Positions 21,316-28,800 of a stretch of 38,110 nt of DNA are shown piece after piece. The notes under the pieces were generated by a model. It saw only the letters and a program-made list of their open reading frames with translations, made no database searches and was not told the DNA's origin. This DNA comes from a virus, in IMG/VR virus record IMGVR_UViG_3300005062_000005, positions 1-38,110 of that record. The stretch is one strand, 5' to 3'. The position numbers were made by a program, and so were the translations under genes. The stretch's first letter is position 1, and every line of letters starts with the position of its first letter.

Positions 21316-21358
21316 TGTCAATTTTGGGGTTGACAGTTTGTAATGCAAGCATTAATTA
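21316..21358 (+). promoter_or_regulatory. Putative operator/promoter in front of the Arc-like gene
   Basis: TGTCAA-N8-TTGACA forms a perfect inverted repeat at 21316-21335, whose right arm is a consensus -35. An AT-rich -10 candidate (TAATTA, 21353-21358, 17-base spacer) matches poorly. A second small palindrome, AATGC-AA-GCATT (21342-21353), lies between. The Arc-like protein may bind here to autoregulate. The rest of the 130-base divergent gap (21235-21364) holds nothing else I can name. Confidence 0.45.
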
Positions 21359-21364
21359 AGGCAC

Positions 21365-21526
21365 ATGAGCAATAATCAAGTGACGTACTCCATGCGCCTG
21401 GACAAAGAATTCCACAAGAGGATTAAGCTGTTCTCCATTGAGCAGGAAAAGCCGATCAAAGACATGTTCATTGAGTGTATGGAAAAGCAGATGGCGGAGG
21501 CCGAGGAAAAGAAGGAAACCAAGTAA
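21365..21526 (+). CDS. Arc-like ribbon-helix-helix regulator (53 residues)
   Basis: ATG 21365, TAA 21524-21526, AAGG just upstream. The N-terminus, NNQVTYSMRLDKEFHKRIKL, has the RHH beta strand with alternating residues (V-Y-M-L) and then helix A. The second helix is EKPIKDMFIECMEKQMAE. The length and layout match P22 Arc/Mnt-type repressors, which bind DNA as dimer pairs. It lies upstream of an unknown gene and the antirepressor, paralleling P22 immI (mnt-arc-ant). It probably represses the antirepressor operon. Confidence 0.8.
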   Translation: MSNNQVTYSMRLDKEFHKRIKLFSIEQEKPIKDMFIECMEKQMAEAEEKKETK

Positions 21527-21538
21527 CCAAACGAGATC

Positions 21539-21573
21539 GGCCCCGGAGGGAACTGCAATTCCCACCCGAGGCC
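21539..21573 (+). promoter_or_regulatory. Long hairpin in the leader of the antirepressor operon
   Basis: The RNA would fold as GGCC-C-CGG-A-GGGAA, loop CTGCAA, TTCCC-AC-CCG-A-GGCC: about 12 pairs with two small interior mismatches. No T-run follows, so it is not a plain terminator. It lies between the Arc-like stop and the AGGAGG of the next gene, the position where P22 expresses the small sar RNA. A translational or RNA-processing control site is plausible. Confidence 0.45.
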
Positions 21574-21604
21574 TGACCACAAACAGTCTAAACAGGAGGC
21601 TGTC

Positions 21605-22057
21605 ATGGCTCACAGGAATGTAGTAGAAACCAGTGTAATCGGCAAGTTGTTTGGGCGCAAGCCCACCACGCAAGCGCAACCTGAAACCAAGGTTGCCTAT
21701 TGTATCCCCCGCAACGTCCTGCATTTCGCCCTGTTCGATGAGGATGGTCCGTTCTCCGATCTTCCGATTACGGAAAAATACGCCGTAGCCGAAGAGATCG
21801 AAGACCGGCTCCATTCCATCGGCTGGCGCGTCGAGGCCAGTGCGCAGGCCCTGAATCTCAAAGACAATGAGTACCACCGCCGTCTGGCTCGTATTTCCAA
21901 GCGCGGCGGCATTTGGGCCAAACAGATCAGGTCGATGATCGACTTGGCCTATGATTATTTGGTCTACAAGGACCGTACGGGGAGCACTCTTCCCTATCCG
22001 TGGCCCTTCCGTGAAATATCGGTTTCCGACCTCGCTGAGGAGGTGAAGCATGTCTAG
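21605..22057 (+). CDS. Phage protein of the antirepressor operon, unknown function
   Basis: 150 residues with a strong AGGAGG upstream of ATG 21605. It contains VIGKLFGRKPTTQ, VAYCIPRNVLHFALFDEDG, then a helical region (RLHSIGWRVEASAQALNLKDN, YHRRLARISKRGG) and a C-terminus rich in aromatic residues (LPYPWPFREISVSDL). No known motif is recognised. Its last 8 bases overlap the antirepressor start, so the two are co-translated, which suggests joint function in immunity control or a host takeover role. Confidence 0.65.
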   Translation: MAHRNVVETSVIGKLFGRKPTTQAQPETKVAYCIPRNVLHFALFDEDGPFSDLPITEKYAVAEEIEDRLHSIGWRVEASAQALNLKDNEYHRRLARISKRGGIWAKQIRSMIDLAYDYLVYKDRTGSTLPYPWPFREISVSDLAEEVKHV

Positions 22058-22802
22058 CATCCTCCCCTTCCAGTTTGAGACGGCAGAGGTCAGGGTCATC
22101 CGTGACGAACAGGGCGAACCATGGTTCGTAGCCAAGGATGTGGCTGAGGTGTTGGGGTATGCAAAGCCTCGGAACGCCATTGCTACTCACTGCAAGGGGG
22201 CCTCGATTCAGGGCCTCCCTTCAAATGGCGGCGTCCAGGAAATGACCATCATCCCCGAGCGCGACGTCTACCGCCTCATCATGCGGTCCAAGCTCCCGAG
22301 CGCCGAGCGGTTCGAGGATTGGGTTGTCGGTGAGGTTCTGCCTTCCGTCCGCAAGCACGGCGGCTACATGACCCCGGAGAAGGTCGAGGAGGCCCTGCTC
22401 AACCCGGACACCATCATCCGGCTGGCGACGGACCTCAAGGCCGAGCGGGAGCAGCGCCAGCGCATCCAGGCCGAACGCGACAGGCTCAAGCCCAAGGCCG
22501 ACACCATGGATGCGCTCATGGCCACCGACACGGCCCTGCCCATCGGCTCGGTGGCCAAGGCCCTGCACAAGGACTTCGGCATAGGCCGCAACCGTCTCTT
22601 CCGCTTCCTGCGGAACCGGGGCCTGCTCATGGCCAACAACGAGCCCAAGCAGGAATACCTGAACCGTGGGTACTTCCGCGTCGTGGAACGGCGTTTCGAG
22701 GTCAACGGGGAAATGCGGGTGGGAACGCAGACCCTCGTCTACCAGAAAGGCGTCAACTACATCGCCCGTCTCTTGCGAGAGGGAACGGACGCAGCCGCTT
22801 AG
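22050..22802 (+). CDS. ant: Antirepressor (BRO-N plus KilAC/ANT domains)
   Basis: 250 residues. The BRO-N domain is at residues 1-105: VRVIRDEQGEPWFVAKDVAEV LGYAKPRNAI and FEDWVVGEVLPSVRKHGGY. A coiled linker follows (LKAEREQRQRIQAERDRLK). The KilAC/ANT domain is at about 150-245: IGSVAKALHKDFGIGRNRL FRFLRNRGLL, then YFRVVERRFEVNG and GVNYIARLL. Such proteins bind and inactivate CI-type repressors and so induce or protect lytic growth. It closes the rightward Arc-like operon and ends at a strong hairpin. Confidence 0.88.
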   Translation: MSSILPFQFETAEVRVIRDEQGEPWFVAKDVAEVLGYAKPRNAIATHCKGASIQGLPSNGGVQEMTIIPERDVYRLIMRSKLPSAERFEDWVVGEVLPSVRKHGGYMTPEKVEEALLNPDTIIRLATDLKAEREQRQRIQAERDRLKPKADTMDALMATDTALPIGSVAKALHKDFGIGRNRLFRFLRNRGLLMANNEPKQEYLNRGYFRVVERRFEVNGEMRVGTQTLVYQKGVNYIARLLREGTDAAA

Positions 22803-22810
22803 GATGAATA

Positions 22811-22836
22811 GGCCCCCGACATCGGGGGCCTTTCTC
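22811..22836. terminator. Terminator between convergent antirepressor and giant virion gene
   Basis: GGCCCCCG (22811-22818), loop ACAT, CGGGGGCC (22823-22830), then TTTCTC on the plus strand. The other side is less T-rich (TATTC), so it serves the antirepressor operon best, but the hairpin stands 5 bases beyond the giant gene stop and may end both transcripts. Confidence 0.75.
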
Positions 22837-25800
22837 AATACGCCTCCATCTGCGCCCGTAGCCGGAGCGCATCCCTTGGGCTGAGGCCGCCGGTCTTCAA
22901 CCTCGATTTGATTCGGGAGGTCAGGTCCTTCCGGGTAATGACCATCCACAACTTCTTGTCAGCCTTGGCCTGGCGGTTCCACTCTCGCAGTTCCTTGAGT
23001 GTATCCTGAACCGTCTCGCTGTCGCCATCCCGATATGCCCGGACAATACGATTCGCCAATTCACCGGCTTTCTCGCTCCTGGCGGCTTTGGAGACTTCCC
23101 GAGCCCGGTACTTGTCATACGACTTGCGGCTTGAAGTGGGCTGGAAGCCAGCCATCTTTCCAAGGGCCTCTGCCTTGGTCAGTTTGCGCGGACCGCGCTG
23201 GCCAGGCTCATTGATCGGCTTGCCGGACATGGAGTACTGACCACGCTTCCACAACCGGTATCCCGCCATGCCGTTTTTGATGATCGTGGGCGCGGCTTCT
23301 TCAAACGCACGCCACTCATTCCCGGACTTGAGTGCCTTCATGACCATGGTCGGCTTCCTGATGAACATATCGTAGGGGATGCCCAGGATATCCCCGAGGT
23401 TGTCGGATATGGTTTCTTCCAGCGTTGCGCCAGGCTCCACACGAGAGAGAACAGGAGTTTCCAGGCCGACAGACCCGCCAAGACTAAACCCGGCCCCGGC
23501 CGGGAGCCCGTAACTCGCCATGTCGCGCAGCATGTCACCTTCGGGAAGCTGCTTGCGGATTTCCTCGGTCCAGTCGTCGTCATCCCCGGTGATCCACTGG
23601 AAGAGGTGCATCAGGGTGGCATAGAATGGCAGTGCGGTGAAACCGCCAATGGCCATGGTGCCGGCCATGGATTTGGCGAATGCTTTACGCCCCTCCGCGC
23701 CCTGCGTGGTCAGCATCCAGTTCCACAGGGACAGGATGTTGTGGGAGAAGGTCCGAAACGTGTAGGCGGGATTCATGCCGCGCCCAAGGGTAGAGTTTCT
23801 GAGCGGCTGCGGGAGGTTTGTCTTGCCGTAGACGAAGTGGGCATCGCGCACCACATTCTCGGCGTATGCCTTAGCCTGGTCGTAATCGAAGGTTTCGCCC
23901 CGGCGTTTCCCGTACTCCTTGAGGACGCTCTTGTTCGTGATGTGCCCGTCTCGTGCTGCCCTGTAGGCGGCCAGGGCCAGGGACCCCCGGTTGAAACGCT
24001 CGGCCATGGCCATAGGCCACCCTGCTGCGCGAAGCACCTTGTTGCTGATCGAAGCCAGGGACACTCCCTGGACCTTCCCGCGGATCTCATTCAGAAAGCC
24101 TTCGGTTATGACATCCTCTCGATAGAGCTCGTCCATGAGCCGGGACTCATCTTCGGCCAAGGAGTTGTGGCCGGTCACGCTGTCCGTGAGTTTGTCCATG
24201 GCCGCTTTGACGTACTTGGTCCCACCGCCACGGACATCCATGCCCAGACGAGGCACCCCCGCTATGACATTCTGCGTCAGGTTCAATGCGGCAGTCTTCA
24301 GGTTGAACCCAAGATACCACAGGAAAGCCATGGCCTTGACGTTGCCCACGGCACGGTCGATTTTGTCCGCGTTTCTCAGCATGTTCTGCACATATTTGGT
24401 CGCGTATGTGTATTCCCGCGGGTGCCGCTTCGCATTGATGTCGCCGAGGAGGGAGGTAAAGTCACGGCTTGCAGCCATCTTCGTCAGCCACCCGGAGAGC
24501 CCCGCTTTGTAATCGTAGACGATGCCCTGGATATCATCTAGCTCATGCCCCGGTATCCCCTTCCGCGCAATGGTCGCCCCGGACCAGCCTCGGGCTTTCA
24601 TGGTGTCGGCCACGGCGCTGGACAGCGAGGCACGGATCTCGTTGGCTTGGGCCTTGTCCTCGAGACTATCGGCCGCGGCCTTGATGATCTGCTCCATGGC
24701 GTTGGTGTCGATGCCGAACTCGTAAACGTCATCCGGCAGGCGCTCATTCAGACCGGTTGACCATTCCAGGTCGGCCCCATACTCAGCCTTGAGCGCGGGC
24801 AATTTTCCCTCCGCCTTACGTTTGGCCATCTTCTTGGATGGAGAGTCGAAGTGTTCCCGATAAACGACGCCTAGCTTGTTTTCGGCCAAATGCTTCCGGG
24901 CGATGGATTCTTCCTTGAATGCGTCCGAGACTTCAACGCCGGCGGCATTGTAGACAACCCATTTGCCCTCTGCATTTTGACCGATGTGATTATCTCCGAC
25001 GGCCTGAATGTAGTATGCCCCGTACCTCTTGTGGGGAAAGTAGTTGTGGACGTGATTGATGTTCGTCCTGAACTCTTTGATGGTGTCGTCGTCGATCTCC
25101 GCCATCTGGCGCATGGCGTCGTAGGCCCGGAGGAAATCCCGGTCCAGGGACTCCCGCAAGGCCACAAGAGCACGCTGAGCCTTCGGGGGAAGCCCCTGCC
25201 CTGCCGTCCACTTTTCGAACGCATCATAATACGCCGGATTCATCTCCAACACCGGTCGCCCATTTTCAAACAGGGGCCGTCCGTCGTCGAGCTCCGCCTG
25301 GATGAATTTGTCCCCATCCAAGCCAGGCAATTTTTCCCCGTCGATTTTCCAGATGATGTCTCTGAGCTCGGCGTGTTCCGCCGGGGTCATGTCGGTGAAA
25401 AAGTCCTCCACCTCTTCAAGCGATTCCTTGAGTACGGATGCCCGCTCGTCCATTCTGGAGAGTTGGCGCCGGTAGATGGCGTCGAACGCCGGGAACCGCT
25501 TGGCGATCCAGTGCGGGAGGCTCGCCACCTCTTGAAGGACGCTCAGGTCCTTGGAGTTGATGCGGTCGATCAGTCCAGACTTTCCCGAGGCGGCAGCTTC
25601 GGCAATCTGGCTTGGGCGGTTGACGAGGGCACGGGCTACGTCTTGGGCCCCGTGGGGCAGGTTGCGCCCCCCCTGCTCGGCGGCGATTTGGGAAAGGATG
25701 TCCTTCGCTGACACATTGGACGTGGAAGGCCCAGAGGTGCCCCGTTTGGAGAACCTGGTCCTACTGAAGGCCGGCTTGACAACATCGGTAGGAAATTTTA

Positions 25801-28800
25801 TCTTTTTCCCACGACGCGCTCGGAGCACCCTGACACTCACCGGTTCACCCGGTTGCCGATTGTCAGACATGTCCTCCAGCGCGTCGAGTTTTTTGGGGTC
25901 CATGTATTCCAGGTCCCCCCCCCTGGCCGCTCCGGTTATTGCTCTGAAATTTCGTTCATCTCCAAATGCCGTTGCAATGCTGTTGATTTCCAAGCGCCCT
26001 TCATTTGCGGCAAGGTCCATGATGGCCGCAACAGGCTTCCCGTCCTCAAGCATATCCACGACCACTTTGAACTTGTTACCCCGTTGCCCGATCACCGCCA
26101 CCGGATCAGCCAACTCACGGTAGAGCCCTTTTAATTGCTCGACCGTCAGACCATGTGTCCGGCCACTGTGCTTATCCGGCGCGGCACCCGTCACCTTGTC
26201 GAAGGTGGTCTTTCTCATTGTCAGAGGCAGATCCGGGGCCCCCAACTCTACCAACAAATCTGGTGTCTGGCCCATCTGAAGGATAGCCCGAGGATGCAAC
26301 TTTCCGCTTACGGCCCGGTCAACGATATCGCTCCACTTCTTCTCAGCGCTGAGGACACGTTGTCCGTATTCTTCGCCCGTCTTGGCGTCATCACTTTTTG
26401 CAAACGCCACGGCCGGGGCCATGCCGGATTCCGATTGCTCAACTCTGTTACCTTGGACAGCCGTGCGAATGGACTCATTGACGATCCATGCGACTTCCGA
26501 ATCGGTCAACTTGAGATTGAGCCCCAAGTTGCGCAACCATCGAGTGACGGCGTTGACCACTCGCCGCCAAACAGGAACTTCCCGCCCTTCCAGAGCATGC
26601 CCTTCACTGACCTTCTCTGCGAGGTTGGCCAGGTATTCTTCGGCCGCATTCATCTGGTCAATTCGGCTGTTCAAGTCAAAGCCGTATCTCTCGGCGAGCT
26701 CCTTGAAGGCCTTCTTCCCGCCGGCCGCCACAAAGACATGGTTGAGAATGCGACGATGATCTGTGCCGAAGAGTCCCTTGAATCCGCTGTGAACGCCTTG
26801 TTCGTGCATCCACAGGGCTACGGCTCGGCGGCGTGATGCCACATTGTCAGCCACCATGTAGACGGATTCCCCGTCGTTGGCTGCTTCGATATAACCGCTG
26901 TCGCTCTTCTTTGCTTCGTCCTGGACATGCTGGGGAAGGTCTTCGAAGGACTTGACCACTTTGAGAGGAAGAGATCCCCTGGACGTTTTTTGGAGTTTGC
27001 GCACGGCCATTTCCACGGCCTTTCGGTTCATCCCCTTGGAACGGCCATCAGTCCGGGTGAAGTGGACTTTGCCTTTTCCAAAATCGTTCCCGGCCATGGC
27101 CATGGCCTCGCTCGCGCCTGACTTGGCCTTTTCCACGAAGTTTGAAATCTCTTCTTCAAGATCGGCCTGTTCAGAGTTGTCCGCTTCCTCGTCGGACAAG
27201 TCATTCAGGGCGACTTCAGGATCACGATTGAAAACGGCTTCATGGTCATCTGCGGACTCTTTCTCACGCGCCTGGGGCTTGCCTCCATCCTGACCAAGCG
27301 CCAGCGGCTTCTTGGTGTTGCCATTATGCACCCATTCCTTGAACTGGTCCGGGGCCATTTCGGTGATGGCGCCAAGCCCTTGCCACCCATCTTCATAGTT
27401 GGCCAGATAACCTTGCCTGGCATCCTGCTCGTTCTCAAATCCGGCCAGGATCTTGTGCTCATCGAAGGAACCGTCTTCGTTGATCTGATCCACCACGTAG
27501 ACTGGACGGTTTTCGATTTCATCAACCCCGGTACCGTTCTTCATGAAGACGTCCAGGTGATCCTTGTCCTTGCCCACGGTCCCCTTGATGTACCCGTAGT
27601 GATGTTCCATTTCGATGGACCAGGGCTTGCCGTCGCTGTCCGTTCCGGAACGCTCGGACCCGGCCGGGTTTTCGATAGATACGTCCATGCCCAAAACTCG
27701 GACATGCCCTTTCTTGTACACGCCGGCTTGTTTTTGAGCTTCTGTTGGGTCAGTATTTACTTCATGGGTTTCACCATCAAAGGAGAACTTGGTATGCCCC
27801 TTGTCACTCTCACTTGCGACACCTGTGGAAGGGCTTTCACTCGTCGCCCCTCCAAAGCCAACACCGCTACGGGAAGACATTTCTGTAGTCGGGAGTGTAT
27901 CAAGCGCCCGTTGAGGGTCTGTGCCCAATGTGGTGCCACTTTCCGACGAACCGGAAGGGTCGGGCAAACTCTCTTTTTCTGCGGAAAAAGGTGCCGAGCC
28001 GCCTACGACTTGGGGAGAAAGAGAGTCGATGAAGGAAACTATCGGCTGCGGTATCGGTTTGTCACTCGGGACGGTAAGCCGATGGGCGAGCATAGATGGA
28101 TCATGGAGAACCATTTGGGCCGCCCCCTTGGTACCGATGAGGTTGTCCATCACATCAACGGGGACGGACTCGACAACCGCATTGAGAACCTTCTTGTCAC
28201 CAAGCGAGGAAGCCACTTGAGAGAGCACCACATGCTGCCTATCCCGCTCGAGCGAGTTAAATCCCTCTTTGATGGTGGTATGAGCATTAGAGCCATTGCC
28301 AGAGAACTCGGTGTCGGCCGGACGACTATTTCCAGAAGATTGGCCGAGATGGGATTTGGAGTCTGCGGGAGGTGATTGCGTTGTAGCATTCTCCGGGGCG
28401 GTGGCCGCTTCGTTGGCCTCGGCCGCAATCTGCTCGGCCGTGGCCGGTGATGTGTTCTCGCGAACTGCCGGTGGCCGCCCCTGGACCATATCGAAGTCAG
28501 GCCTGTAATTCTGACCATCGTTGGACACCATATCAAAGTCCTGAGACGACCGGGCCGCGATTGGCGCGGACTCGGCAACGCCCATGGCAATCGGCCTTTG
28601 ACCTTCAGGGAGACCTACCGGGGCCTGCCCCTGCGGCATGCCCATGGCCGGGGCGTAGTTGGCCGGTTGCTGCGGGATGGGCCCGTACCCGGTCCGCTCT
28701 GTCGTTTGCGGTATGATGACCGGCCCGCCTGGCGGGAGTTGGTTGCCCTGCCCTTGTGGAAGTCCGCCCTGTGCGGGATACGTCTGGGGCGTAACGGTTG

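Noticed and set aside
23606-24541. Plus-strand frame of 311 codons (and 24890-25711, 25551-26123, 26135-26836, 28598-29425) opposite the giant gene
   Set aside because: His/Pro/Arg/Gly-rich translations without domains, and no start signals. In contrast to the HNH frame, none shows motifs.
27242-27793. Upstream extension of the HNH open frame
   Set aside because: The extra 184 codons translate to an antisense-like sequence. The strong AAAGGAG and first zinc module place the real start at 27794.
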